DNA from: JABDMH01 sp965223105
Lineage (GTDB): Bacteria; Bacteroidota; Bacteroidia; Chitinophagales; Saprospiraceae
Assembly (NCBI GenBank): GCA_965223105.1
Contig: OZ244987.1
Coordinates: 2,418,001-2,482,000 of the forward strand
DNA: 64,000 nucleotides
Reading direction: 5' to 3'
The stretch's first letter is position 1, and each line of letters opens with the position of its first letter. Positions 55,364 to 64,000 of this stretch are shown in pieces. The notes below the pieces were generated by a model. That model did not search any database. It was given only the letters and a program-made list of their open reading frames with translations, and was not told the origin of the DNA. A program made the position numbers and the translations under genes.

Positions 55364-58327
55364 CTACTGTTTGATCAATTTCCTGACCACCTGTCCTTGC
55401 GTTGATTCAAGGGCCAGCAGATATACTCCCGGTGTCAAATTGCCCAGGTTATAAAAAGTTGTACCGTGACCCCCGGATGACAGATGAACCCGACGATCCA
55501 AGATCTGCTTACCATCCAAGCTGCGCAAGATAACTCTTGCCGGAAGTGACAAGTCGCTCTTCCATTGCATTGTGATTTGGTTAGAAAAAGGATTTGGGAA
55601 AACCTGAAAATCAGAAAGTGCCACGAGCTCTTCGTCAGTACTCGTACTACAGAATGTCGAAAACACAAAGCTTTCTGTATAACCGCTGGTATCTTGTTTA
55701 CAGACAGCCTGTACCTGGACTTCATAGTCCGAGCACTCCTCAAGCTCGGCTAAATTATAATGCGTAGCTGTATCGGCCATCTCTTCCCACTCATCATCTC
55801 CTACCTTGCGATACCGGATGGTATAGGCAATGGCGGAATCTACCCGCTCCCAAACAATGTCGGTCGAGGTGCCTGCAAAATTCATGGTGTCGATACCGGT
55901 AGGTTGAGGACAAAGGAGGGAATCAAAAACGATGTTGACACAGTAATCTTCGGCCTCACCCAAATCTACAACAGTACCACATCCACGTACCGTATCGATG
56001 GGCTCGAATAGCATCATAATACGCAAACGAGTCACGCCTTCCGCGGCCGTACTGGGTACCTTAAATTTGCCCACAACCATGCTGTCTGCTGTGGCTTCCT
56101 CGGTGGAGAAGACCATTTCACCCTCATCATCAAAATCTCCATTCTGATTATAGTCAATCCAGGCGAAATAGTGCTCGGCTAGAGAATCATTGGCAAAACC
56201 TGGCCAAAAAGTTAGCTCGTAAGCATTGTCGGTCTTCAGGGTGGTGGTATGTATGGATCCAGTGAAATCGCCGTAACCCTCATTGTAGCCTGAGGCATTA
56301 TCGATTTCTAATAATGAAAATCTATCGATCCATTCGGCACCGAAAGGTTGTATGTCTAGTTCACAATAGGTGGTGTCTAGACAGGGTCCACAACCATTGG
56401 TCAAAAAGGTCAGGGTATCACCAAATTCCTTCATGTTTCCGGTGCAGATGGTGCGCAGTTGTATTCCGTAATTGGTACAGGGCAGTAGACTATCTAGTGT
56501 GAGTGTAGTGGCGGTTATATTTGTGACCGTATCCCACGTTACAGAATCGATTGGAGCAAATCGGAGCTCATAGGCCTCGGCTCCCAGAACCGCCTCCCAC
56601 GAAACAACGATCGAACCATCACCACCCGTAACCACAGCATTCTGGGGAGGATCACAGCACAATAGTGTCGTAAAGATGGTTGGGTTGGAGGTGGCATTGC
56701 TTCCGTCAATACAAGTACCCGTCAGCCGCAATTCGAAGGCTGTGCATTCTTCTAAATCAGTAAACTTATAAGGAGATGTCACAGAATCAATCTCACTCCA
56801 AACCGTGTCGCCAAAGGTTCTAAACTCTAGGGATGTTGTTGTAACTGAGTCACTCAAGCTCCAGGTTAAAATTACACTGTCTAGTTCGACTGTAGCCACG
56901 ACATCAAAAGGTGCAATGCAGGCATTACATTCCTCTAGAGTTGCAGACAAGGATTTGAAGACATTGAGTCGACCACCGGTCTTGACATCTTCAGAGAGTG
57001 CACTTAACGTATCGACATGGTCAAGAATCAAATCTCGTGCTATCAAAGCAGCATCGCTTGGATTGGTCATAGCAATATTTGCCAGATCGGAGCATGGGGT
57101 AGAGTAGAGTAGAGCGATTGATCCAGCCACAATTGATGATGCATATGATGTACCGGTGGCAAAACCGTACTCATTGACTTTAGTAGTGTAAATAAGTTGT
57201 CCTGGAGCGGCCAGATCAATATCATTTTTACCGTATGCAGCAAAGGTACGTTGATCATCAACGTCGGTGGCGGTCACTGAAATAAGATATTCGCTTGGGC
57301 AAGAAGTTGGCACATCTTTGATATCGTCAATATCTAACAGATCATTGGCTGTGGCAGCGGCATTTAAAATACCCACCTCTCCCAACATGTCATAGATCGT
57401 GCACCAGATCGGCGTCTCATCAGGAGTAAGGTCTTCATCTCCCCAAGATAGGTTGGTTGCTACTACGAATGCACCACGCTGGCCCTGCGTTTCATTATAT
57501 AGTTTTCTCTGCTCTAGAATATAGCCGTAGGCACCAATCATGTCTGCTTCATTCAGGTCCCGGTTGAAATATACATTCATCATTTTTACCGTCCAGTTGA
57601 TGCCGGTAACGCCACTGCCATTGTTTCCCCGTGCACCAATGGTCCCCAAGATCTCTGTGCCATGTTCTTCAGGGATGTTGCCGGCAAACAATTCGGGTTC
57701 GATATTGTCATTTTCAAACAATAGGTTCCATCCCCGGTAGTCATCGATGTATCCGTTATTGTCGTCGTCGATTCGGTTGCCAGGTACTTCATGGGTATTA
57801 TACCAGATGTTGGCCGACAGATCATGGTGCATATAGTTTACGCCAACATCGATGGAGGCGACTACTATTGTGTCTCCCGTGGCTGTAAGCCCTCCCGTAG
57901 TGATGTCCCAGGCTTTGGCCAAATTGCTCAAATCCATTGGATTGCGGGCACCAACATTAAACCATTGCCATTGCCGGTCTAGGAATGGATCGTTCGGTAA
58001 TCGCGACCTCTTCTTAACGAAATGATTCAACTGGACCACTTGAACCAACGGTCCTTCCTTCAATGCATGGATTAATTTATGGTGGTCTAAGGTATTGTGG
58101 TCGAAAGTGATCTTCCAAATATTGCCGGTGGGCGACAAACAACGAGCGATCTCCATTTTGGATCTCTTGCCATTGACGAGCTGATAATCGGCCAAAACCC
58201 GGTCAATTTGAGTACCAGGATGCAGACAAATAATGAGTTCACCTTGACGGTAGTCGAGAGCCTGTGCTGTTAATGAAGCTATCCATACACAAAGTAAAAT
58301 TAGCGTACCCAAACTTTTCATCCACAT
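55364..58327 (-). CDS. Subtilisin-like (S8) serine protease with Fn3, GEVED and T9SS domains
   Basis: 987 residues: signal peptide (1-21, SLTAQ), propeptide-like region (22-115), S8 domain with Asp160, His222 (EEHGT) and Ser394 (GTSYASS), then fibronectin type III-like modules (about 465-650), a GEVED domain (about 655-790, with YFAWIDYNQNGDFDDEGE), another Fn3 module and a T9SS type A sorting domain ending VVRKLIKQ. A secreted or surface-bound protease. Oddities: the usual SMAxP around the serine is replaced by SYASSIVAG, lacking the Pro, and the Asn of the oxyanion hole is likely N328 (TAND). The catalytic triad itself is complete. Confidence 0.9.
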   Translation of the reverse strand: MWMKSLGTLILLCVWIASLTAQALDYRQGELIICLHPGTQIDRVLADYQLVNGKRSKMEIARCLSPTGNIWKITFDHNTLDHHKLIHALKEGPLVQVVQLNHFVKKRSRLPNDPFLDRQWQWFNVGARNPMDLSNLAKAWDITTGGLTATGDTIVVASIDVGVNYMHHDLSANIWYNTHEVPGNRIDDDNNGYIDDYRGWNLLFENDNIEPELFAGNIPEEHGTEILGTIGARGNNGSGVTGINWTVKMMNVYFNRDLNEADMIGAYGYILEQRKLYNETQGQRGAFVVATNLSWGDEDLTPDETPIWCTIYDMLGEVGILNAAATANDLLDIDDIKDVPTSCPSEYLISVTATDVDDQRTFAAYGKNDIDLAAPGQLIYTTKVNEYGFATGTSYASSIVAGSIALLYSTPCSDLANIAMTNPSDAALIARDLILDHVDTLSALSEDVKTGGRLNVFKSLSATLEECNACIAPFDVVATVELDSVILTWSLSDSVTTTSLEFRTFGDTVWSEIDSVTSPYKFTDLEECTAFELRLTGTCIDGSNATSNPTIFTTLLCCDPPQNAVVTGGDGSIVVSWEAVLGAEAYELRFAPIDSVTWDTVTNITATTLTLDSLLPCTNYGIQLRTICTGNMKEFGDTLTFLTNGCGPCLDTTYCELDIQPFGAEWIDRFSLLEIDNASGYNEGYGDFTGSIHTTTLKTDNAYELTFWPGFANDSLAEHYFAWIDYNQNGDFDDEGEMVFSTEEATADSMVVGKFKVPSTAAEGVTRLRIMMLFEPIDTVRGCGTVVDLGEAEDYCVNIVFDSLLCPQPTGIDTMNFAGTSTDIVWERVDSAIAYTIRYRKVGDDEWEEMADTATHYNLAELEECSDYEVQVQAVCKQDTSGYTESFVFSTFCSTSTDEELVALSDFQVFPNPFSNQITMQWKSDLSLPARVILRSLDGKQILDRRVHLSSGGHGTTFYNLGNLTPGVYLLALESTQGQVVRKLIKQ

Positions 58328-58353
58328 AGGTAAATCGTTGACTTGCGACAGAT

Positions 58354-58361
58354 CAAATTTA
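58354..58361 (-). promoter_or_regulatory. Putative -7 box of the S8 protease gene
   Basis: Read on the minus strand it is TAAATTTG, an exact TAnnTTTG match, 27 bp before the start codon. No TTTG is found 19-21 bp upstream; the region there is TTTTC-rich. Confidence 0.45.
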
Positions 58362-58607
58362 ACCGAAAAAATGAAAAGGATGCCTTTTCATCTTGACTAT
58401 CGGCCAACTAGGTATAGTATTTGTCTATTAGGTGTTAAACCGTGTACACAAAGTAATGAAGGGGTTCACCGACACTCAAACACATGTAAACTTCTCATAA
58501 TAAGATACTTAACATATTTGATTACTTCTGTCGGTATAATATTACGATAAAGTAATATGTGTATTTAGTTGTAAATGTGTATATATTAGATTAGATTTAT
58601 TTTATAT

Positions 58608-59876
58608 ATGATTGAATCACCGAAAAATGCTATGTTTGGCGCCATGCGGGCACTAATCCACCTTATTTTAGGTATTTGCGTGTTACAAGCAAATGGTCAA
58701 GATGCCAGTTTAGTTGGACAGGCAGTGCTTGCTGCACCAGCAGCTATGGCTGCTGAGCCCGCAATTATTTCGAAGTCTATCAGTATTAAAGTGATGGACA
58801 TGAATACCAAGGAGCCGGTGCCATTCTTTACGATCGACTTTACCTCCTGTGGCCATCCGGTATACGAGAGCAATGAAAAGGGGTTATTCGCTATGGAAAC
58901 CGTCGAAGGGTTTTCCTGCTATGTGCGTATTGCCAAGAGTGGTTACACTAACCTGGACTTGCTGCTGGACTATCGTGAAATACTGGGAAGTGGTAAAACC
59001 TACAACGTATACTTGAGTCGATCTCCTAATCATTTCACCGGATACGTCAAGGATGTAACTGCCGGCAATTTGTATTTAGACAATGTCAAGGTTGAATTGG
59101 TCGCTTTGCAAGATCATCAGATTCAAAAGGCAGTATCTAACCGGCAAGGTCAATTTTCGCTGTATTTACGCCCGAACACAAAATACCGACTTTCGATAAG
59201 TCGCCAGGATTACAAGCCTTTTGAGAAGAATTTCCAGACCGGAAAGAAAGTGGATCCTTACATTATTAAAAACATTTTGTTGACTCCTTTGGTCACCAAT
59301 CTTCAGCCGGTGGGTATTAGTGCTGGGCTAAGTGTGACCAAGAAGGAAAGTGCCCATTCATCAAGGGAAGTACAACCAAAATATTACAGTATTCAAATTC
59401 TGGCTAAGAAGGAGGGCAAGATAGATGTTGGTACTTACAAGAATACTTTGCAGTCATTTGGCGAAGTATATGTAGAAAGTGATGGAGAAATTGACCGACT
59501 CAAAGTGGGAAAATTTTTCGACAGAGGAATAGCCGAGCAAACACTGACCAAAATCAAAAAAAGTACTCCTTTTGTCCATGCCTTCTTGTCACAGCATGTT
59601 CCTTTGCAAAAGGCAGAAAATGGAAAGGATTTCGTGGGCGAAAGGTATATGGTGAGATTGGCATCCTATCTAAACCCGGATTTGTTTGATGCGGTCAAAA
59701 TTGCAAATTTGGGATCAATCAGGGCGCTGAAGAAAGACGAATGGACCATTATGTTGTTGGAAGGATTTTCTGACCTTGACAAGGCCAAAGCTGCTTCCGC
59801 ACATGCCAGGAAGGCAGGATTTGGATCGGCACATGTTGTATTTTGGGATGAAGAGAAACTCCGTCGCGTGCACTGA
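58608..59876 (+). CDS. Exported protein with carboxypeptidase-regulatory-like repeats and SPOR-like tail
   Basis: 422 residues. The signal peptide probably starts at the ATG at 58632 or 58644 (MRALIHLILGICVLQANGQ). Two beta-sandwich modules follow (about 60-140 and 145-230), each of the carboxypeptidase-regulatory type. The C-terminal half has two SPOR-like repeats, each opening with a YSIQILA or YMVRLAS strand and closing with Asp-rich or KAKAASAHARKAGF helices. SPOR domains bind denuded glycan strands of peptidoglycan at division sites. It lies divergent from the S8 protease. The region 58501-58600 before it is strongly AT-rich with a 7-bp inverted repeat at 58539-58558. Confidence 0.7.
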   Translation: MIESPKNAMFGAMRALIHLILGICVLQANGQDASLVGQAVLAAPAAMAAEPAIISKSISIKVMDMNTKEPVPFFTIDFTSCGHPVYESNEKGLFAMETVEGFSCYVRIAKSGYTNLDLLLDYREILGSGKTYNVYLSRSPNHFTGYVKDVTAGNLYLDNVKVELVALQDHQIQKAVSNRQGQFSLYLRPNTKYRLSISRQDYKPFEKNFQTGKKVDPYIIKNILLTPLVTNLQPVGISAGLSVTKKESAHSSREVQPKYYSIQILAKKEGKIDVGTYKNTLQSFGEVYVESDGEIDRLKVGKFFDRGIAEQTLTKIKKSTPFVHAFLSQHVPLQKAENGKDFVGERYMVRLASYLNPDLFDAVKIANLGSIRALKKDEWTIMLLEGFSDLDKAKAASAHARKAGFGSAHVVFWDEEKLRRVH

Positions 59877-59889
59877 GGGCTTCTTTTAT

Positions 59890-59946
59890 GGTATTATAGG
59901 TATTATGGTATTGTGGTATTATGGTGTTGTGGTATTGTGGTGTTGT
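59890..59946. repeat. 8-bp tandem repeat, about seven copies
   Basis: Units GGTATTAT, GGTATTGT, GGTGTTGT in tandem (first unit 9 bp), sitting between the convergent 3' ends of two genes. Variation is A/G at the two fifth/seventh positions only. Confidence 0.85.
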
Positions 59947-60024
59947 GGGTGATAATCTTAGTTCAAGCCAGGATTTCTTTGTTTTTTGCATCTTGGGATC
60001 TGTATCTTGAATCCCTGCAGCCGC

Positions 60025-60606
60025 TTAGTGCATCCGATCTCCCCTTAGCTCCAACTGCTTCATGATTTTAGCTTCCTCTTCCAGAAAGTAAGCCCATCTG
60101 GTCTTAACCTGGTCCGGATTACCATAGCGATTGGCCAGGTCAATAAATAAACGGTAGTGACCAGCTTCGGAGACCATAAAACTGTGATAAAAGGACTTGA
60201 GATCGTCATCGGCAATGTGTAGGGAGAGCAGGCGAAAACGCTCACAGCTTCTCGCTTCAATCAAGGCACAGGTAAGTAAGCGCTCCACCAGACGTGTCTC
60301 AGCATTGCCGCCTTTTTTCTGGAGAGCTAATAATTCATTGACGTAAAGATCCTTACGTTGGTGTCCAAGTTTTAAGCCACGCTTTTTTAACTCTGCCAGT
60401 ACCAACCGAAAATGTCCCCATTCTTCAGTGACAATGGGAGCCAGGGCTTGTACCAATTCCTCATGTTGAGGATACATTTGGATCAATGAAATGCATGAGG
60501 TCGCTGCTTTTTGTTCGCAGTAAGCATGATCTGTCAATATTTCCTCCAAGCTGATTTCAGCCAAGTTGACCCATCTAGGATCCGTTGGCAACTTTAATCC
60601 CAGCAT
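60025..60606 (-). CDS. miaE: tRNA-(ms2io6A37) hydroxylase MiaE
   Basis: 193 residues, ferritin-like diiron fold. Iron-binding residues visible in EEWGHF, EARSCERF and SEAGHYRLF, with the N-terminal LTDHAYCEQKAATS. MiaE hydroxylates the isopentenyl side chain of 2-methylthio-N6-isopentenyladenosine-37 in tRNA using O2. It begins 1 bp after the stop of the upstream hypothetical gene, so the two are coupled. Length and motifs are normal for the family. Confidence 0.93.
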   Translation of the reverse strand: MLGLKLPTDPRWVNLAEISLEEILTDHAYCEQKAATSCISLIQMYPQHEELVQALAPIVTEEWGHFRLVLAELKKRGLKLGHQRKDLYVNELLALQKKGGNAETRLVERLLTCALIEARSCERFRLLSLHIADDDLKSFYHSFMVSEAGHYRLFIDLANRYGNPDQVKTRWAYFLEEEAKIMKQLELRGDRMH

Positions 60607-60607
60607 A

Positions 60608-61984
60608 TTAATTACTATTCAAACATTTCAGTTGATTGATAAAAAAGTCAACATTGTAAATGTCATAGTCTTCATAACCTGTAGACCAGATTAGGCGAAT
60701 CTTATCAACCTCGCTCCTTAGAAGCAATTTCTCTTTCTGAAAATCGATGGGGTACCTGACCTTGTAGACCGTGTCACCACTCCGAGCATTTAATGCACCC
60801 AATTCATCACCCTGGCTGAATAGAGATACTGTATTTCCGTCTAGCAATTTGATATTCAATAAACTGCTGGCCTTAATATAACCAAAGTCGCGTCGAGCTG
60901 TTCGTGAGGCTATGGTGATTATCAGATTTAAATATCTGAACCCACCGGATATACTGGTTAGATATCCCTGACAGGTGATGTATTCCTTGTTTTTTAGGTA
61001 TGGCTTAAGTCGTTCATCAGTATGATAAAAGATGTATTCCTTCTTGAGCTCTTTCTTTTGTTGCTGCGTAAATTCGTCAACACCTTCGAAGGTGTAAGTA
61101 CAATCGTACCGGCCAGGATTGTCATATGCTTGGGTATGCCAAACCATCGAACCGTCAGGCCGGTATGCCATGTCTATTTGGCCTGATGCAGGAGCAAGTA
61201 TATTGTTTCCTGCTGCATCTGTGTCCCTGACCTGAGTTAATGGCTTGGATGCATCATTTGATTTTGTAGAGTCAGCCTGCCTTGTTGCATCCTTGACCCT
61301 TCTTTCATCGCTGTTCAGATTCTTGTCCTTGACTCCTGGGTTGGTACGGTGCACCTCCTTATCAACCGACTGCTTTTTTTGAAAAGGATTCCAATCAAAG
61401 GATTGCTCCTGATGGTCGGTAAGGAGTTGATCTGCTCTCACCCGATCTTCATCTGTTAATCTTGTGTTGGCTACTCCGGGCACATAGATTTTAGCCAATT
61501 TCGCATATTGTTGTTTTGCGCCAATTTTTAATATCCTCCGGATTAGTTTGCGTGAATAAGCAACAAGACGCTGATCTTCGTGAACCTGTCTGCGCAAAGA
61601 ATCTAATTTCAGTTGTAATGCATGAGTAGGCGCATTGCTGGATTCGGCGGTTCGAATCTGATCTTCCAAATTTAGGTAGGTATTCTTACTGGAGTCCAAT
61701 TGCCTAACTTGTTGGGCCTCGTACGCTACGGCTGCTGCTACATATCTTTGAAATGTCCGGTAATTGTACTCTTGTTGAGGATTAGATCTATCAGCGGCCT
61801 TTTCCAATATGGTATCTCTGGCTTCGAAAAATCTCCATGTGCCATCATCGAAGACCACGATCTTTTCACCCTGATCATTGACCTCGACATTTTGGGCACC
61901 GAGGTGCAAGGGACAAAGTGGGAATAAACAGATCACTACAACGTATAAGAAGGTAATCCTTAAAACAATTTTATTTTTGACCAT
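60608..61984 (-). CDS. Hypothetical exported coiled-coil protein upstream of miaE
   Basis: About 458 residues from the ATG at 61984. Signal peptide (to about residue 30, HLGAQ), a short beta-hairpin-like module (VEVNDQGEKIVVFDDGTWRF), a helical Gln/Glu/Lys-rich region (about 60-160), a Ser/Thr/Asp-rich linker (190-250), then a beta-rich C-terminal domain (about 255-458). No family is recognised. The frame is open to a TTG at 62008, but a consensus -7 box overlaps that site, so 61984 is preferred. Its link to miaE is one of operon position only. Confidence 0.75.
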   Translation of the reverse strand: MVKNKIVLRITFLYVVVICLFPLCPLHLGAQNVEVNDQGEKIVVFDDGTWRFFEARDTILEKAADRSNPQQEYNYRTFQRYVAAAVAYEAQQVRQLDSSKNTYLNLEDQIRTAESSNAPTHALQLKLDSLRRQVHEDQRLVAYSRKLIRRILKIGAKQQYAKLAKIYVPGVANTRLTDEDRVRADQLLTDHQEQSFDWNPFQKKQSVDKEVHRTNPGVKDKNLNSDERRVKDATRQADSTKSNDASKPLTQVRDTDAAGNNILAPASGQIDMAYRPDGSMVWHTQAYDNPGRYDCTYTFEGVDEFTQQQKKELKKEYIFYHTDERLKPYLKNKEYITCQGYLTSISGGFRYLNLIITIASRTARRDFGYIKASSLLNIKLLDGNTVSLFSQGDELGALNARSGDTVYKVRYPIDFQKEKLLLRSEVDKIRLIWSTGYEDYDIYNVDFFINQLKCLNSN

Positions 61985-62005
61985 CCAATTTGTGTGGGTT
62001 GATCG

Positions 62006-62013
62006 CAAAAGTA
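62006..62013 (-). promoter_or_regulatory. Putative -7 box for the hypothetical gene-miaE operon
   Basis: Minus-strand TACTTTTG, an exact TAnnTTTG match, about 22 bp before the start at 61984; transcription would begin near 61999. No TTTG at the -33 position. Confidence 0.45.
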
Positions 62014-62167
62014 AGATTATTAGAGTTTTAATCCATGCTGGTAAACTGTTCAGACCAGAATTCAGATGAAGGACAAGTACTCGAGATTGCCCCTGATTCC
62101 AGGACTGGGCATCCTATCTCCCAGCACGGTCGCCGACCATGGTGAATGGAATACTGATGGCAAACAA

Positions 62168-64000
62168 ATGGAGGTGATTTATCCGGAGACAAAAAGAGAC
62201 AACATTGTTGATCACTATCATGGCCAGGCCGTGCCAGATCCCTATCGTTGGTTGGAAGATGATTACGCACCTGATACAAAGGCCTGGGTGGAGGCTCAGA
62301 ATGTAGTGACTGAAGAATATTTATGCAAGATTCGCTGTAGAGATACCCTCCGGAAACGGCTGACGAAACTGTGGGATTTTGAGAGATTTGGATGTCCCAT
62401 TAAGGGAGGGGATTTCCATTACTTTTTTAAGAATGACGGTTTGCAAAACCAGAGTGTCTTGTTTCGCCAAGCGGATCAGGGTGAAGATGCGGAGCTTGTT
62501 CTGGATCCAAATGGTTTCAGTGAGGATGGTACGATAGCTTTGGGTGGAATATCTCTCAATAAGGAAGGAACATTACTCGCTTACCTCGTATCTGAAGCTG
62601 GATCCGATTGGCATAGTATCAGAGTAAAGGATCTTATCTCGGGCAAAACTTTGCCAGATCGAATTGAATGGGTGAAGTTTTCAGGGGTTTCTTGGGCTGG
62701 AAAGGGTTTCTACTACAGTAGATTTCCCAAACCTTCTGAAAGCCATGAGTTGTCAGGTCAAAACAAGTTCCACAGATTGTTTTATCACAAATTAGGCACT
62801 GGGCAGGAGGAGGATCTGTTGATCCTTGAAGACCGGAAGAACGCCTTGCGAAATTTTTATGCAGGGACCACGGAAGATGAACGATTTCTGTATGTGTCTA
62901 TATCGGAGTCTACCAGTGGAAATGCCCTTTGGGTCAAGGATCTCCATGGCCAGAAAAAAAGCTGGACAATTGTCAGGGATGATTTCGAGGCTGATCTTCA
63001 AGTTATCGACAATATCGACAATCATCTCTATATTTTAACCAATGATGATGCACCAAATTGGCGGCTGGTCGCTGTGGATATCTTTCGTCCGACCCATGAG
63101 CATTGGAGCGAAATATTGCCTGAAACAAAATATCTCTTACGCAATGTACATTTTGCTGGTGGAAAGCTACTTGCCGAGTATCTCGTTGATGCCCGGAGTG
63201 AACTATATTGTTTCAATCTGAGTGGTAAAGACAAGCAGAGTGTCAAATTGCCGGGTCTTGGCAGCATGGGTGCACTAGAGGGTCGCAAGGGAGACCCCTA
63301 TGCATTTTACTCGTTTTCAAGTTTTACGTTGCCTACTACGGTCTTTCGTCTTGATCTAGAGAAACTTAATAGTGAGAAATTTAAGGAGCCAGGCTTGGAT
63401 ATTGATTTGGCAGAGGTAGTGACCAGGCAGGTTTTCTATCACAGTTCAGACGGAACCAGAATTCCTATGTTTATAACCCATCGAAAAGAGATTGCTCTAG
63501 ATGGATCTAATCCAACATTGCTGTACGGTTACGGAGGTTTTGATATCAGTCTCACCCCTGCTTTTAGTGTGACCCATGCTGTACTACTGGAAAACAAAGG
63601 CGTTTATGCCGTGGCAAATCTTAGAGGGGGAGGAGAATATGGAAAAGAATGGCATCTGGCGGGAACAAAGGAGAGGAAGCAAAATGTTTTTGATGATTTT
63701 CAGGCAGCTGCCGAATACTTGATTAAGGAAGGATACACTTCATCATCGAGGTTGGCCATTATGGGTGGCTCCAATGGAGGTTTGCTGGTGGGAGCATGTA
63801 TGACTCAAAGGCCAGATTTGTTTAAAGTTGCCATCCCTCAAGTCGGGGTTCTCGATATGCTGAGATATCATAAGTTTACTATTGGCTGGGCTTGGTCGGA
63901 AGACTATGGACGGAGTGACGATCCTGATGCCTTCAGGTATCTTTATGCTTACTCGCCGTTGCACAACGTCAGGAAGGCAGATTATCCCGCTACTCTCATT
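62168..64000 (+). CDS. Prolyl oligopeptidase family serine peptidase (S9A), cut by window edge
   Basis: The first 611 residues are in the window. N-terminal VDHYHGQAVPDPYRWLEDD is the POP signature; a seven-bladed propeller follows, then the alpha/beta-hydrolase domain with LRGGGEYGKEWH and nucleophile Ser535 in GGSNGG. The catalytic Asp and His are beyond the edge. Hydrolyses short peptides after proline. No signal peptide is evident from the start used, suggesting a cytosolic enzyme. An in-frame ATG at 62066 would add 34 residues that do not resemble the family. Divergent from the miaE operon. Confidence 0.92.
   Translation, partial: MEVIYPETKRDNIVDHYHGQAVPDPYRWLEDDYAPDTKAWVEAQNVVTEEYLCKIRCRDTLRKRLTKLWDFERFGCPIKGGDFHYFFKNDGLQNQSVLFRQADQGEDAELVLDPNGFSEDGTIALGGISLNKEGTLLAYLVSEAGSDWHSIRVKDLISGKTLPDRIEWVKFSGVSWAGKGFYYSRFPKPSESHELSGQNKFHRLFYHKLGTGQEEDLLILEDRKNALRNFYAGTTEDERFLYVSISESTSGNALWVKDLHGQKKSWTIVRDDFEADLQVIDNIDNHLYILTNDDAPNWRLVAVDIFRPTHEHWSEILPETKYLLRNVHFAGGKLLAEYLVDARSELYCFNLSGKDKQSVKLPGLGSMGALEGRKGDPYAFYSFSSFTLPTTVFRLDLEKLNSEKFKEPGLDIDLAEVVTRQVFYHSSDGTRIPMFITHRKEIALDGSNPTLLYGYGGFDISLTPAFSVTHAVLLENKGVYAVANLRGGGEYGKEWHLAGTKERKQNVFDDFQAAAEYLIKEGYTSSSRLAIMGGSNGGLLVGACMTQRPDLFKVAIPQVGVLDMLRYHKFTIGWAWSEDYGRSDDPDAFRYLYAYSPLHNVRKADYPATLI

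Noticed and set aside
59890..59946. CRISPR array
   Set aside because: Units are 8 bp and contiguous, without spacers; no cas genes in the window.
62066..62167. Upstream start for the prolyl oligopeptidase
   Set aside because: The 34 added residues do not match the family N-terminus and do not form a signal peptide.

Overview
The window looks like the chromosome of a Bacteroidota bacterium, most likely of the Saprospiria/Lewinella type (inference). The evidence is a SusC/SusD pair, several proteins with type IX secretion (T9SS) C-terminal sorting domains, Bacteroidota-type promoters (TTTG, then TAnnTTTG), DUF1501/DUF1800 and DUF3078 proteins, and MiaE. I see no rRNA, tRNA, CRISPR array or intact insertion sequence. 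Both edges cut a gene: a GMC oxidoreductase on the left and a prolyl oligopeptidase on the right.

Layout. 1-1112: GMC oxidoreductase with its gluconate-dehydrogenase-subunit-3-like partner. 1113-2099: a non-coding stretch with two abutting elements, each bounded by terminal inverted repeats. 2100-3796: glnK-amtB ammonium module. 4070-11195: housekeeping and membrane genes (two GNATs, PQQ sugar dehydrogenase with cytochrome c, HAD, MscS, AI-2E and TRIC-like channel). 11599-25578: a polysaccharide utilisation locus (PUL) with a membrane-spanning LuxR-type regulator, two GH144/glycoamylase-family enzymes (one T9SS-secreted, one lipoprotein), a six-repeat putative glycan-binding protein, SusC and SusD. 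GH144 suggests beta-1,2-glucan as substrate.

27238-33643 (minus) is a compact operon: ethanolamine-type permease, PuuA/GlnA4-type glutamine synthetase homologue, SDR, aldehyde dehydrogenase, class I amidotransferase and a small membrane protein. Together these fit gamma-glutamylation of an amino alcohol, oxidation of its hydroxyl to a carboxylate, and release of glutamate. For ethanolamine the product would be glycine. A tartrate/D-malate dehydrogenase homologue diverges from it, and the divergent region holds a near-symmetric hairpin with A and T tails.

35058-39067 (minus): DUF1800, DUF1501 and a discoidin-like T9SS protein. 39326-43900: TspO, DUF3078, an ATP-grasp enzyme, a Dabb protein and an M23/LysM peptidase with a textbook promoter. 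44196-54799: a second glycan-type cluster with GH20, an unrecognised 836-residue protein, a TonB-dependent receptor and a frameshifted beta-helix T9SS protein. It is followed by a strong terminator and what looks like the 5' part of a group IIC intron. 55364-64000: subtilisin-like T9SS protease, a carboxypeptidase-regulatory-like/SPOR-like protein, MiaE with a hypothetical partner, and prolyl oligopeptidase.
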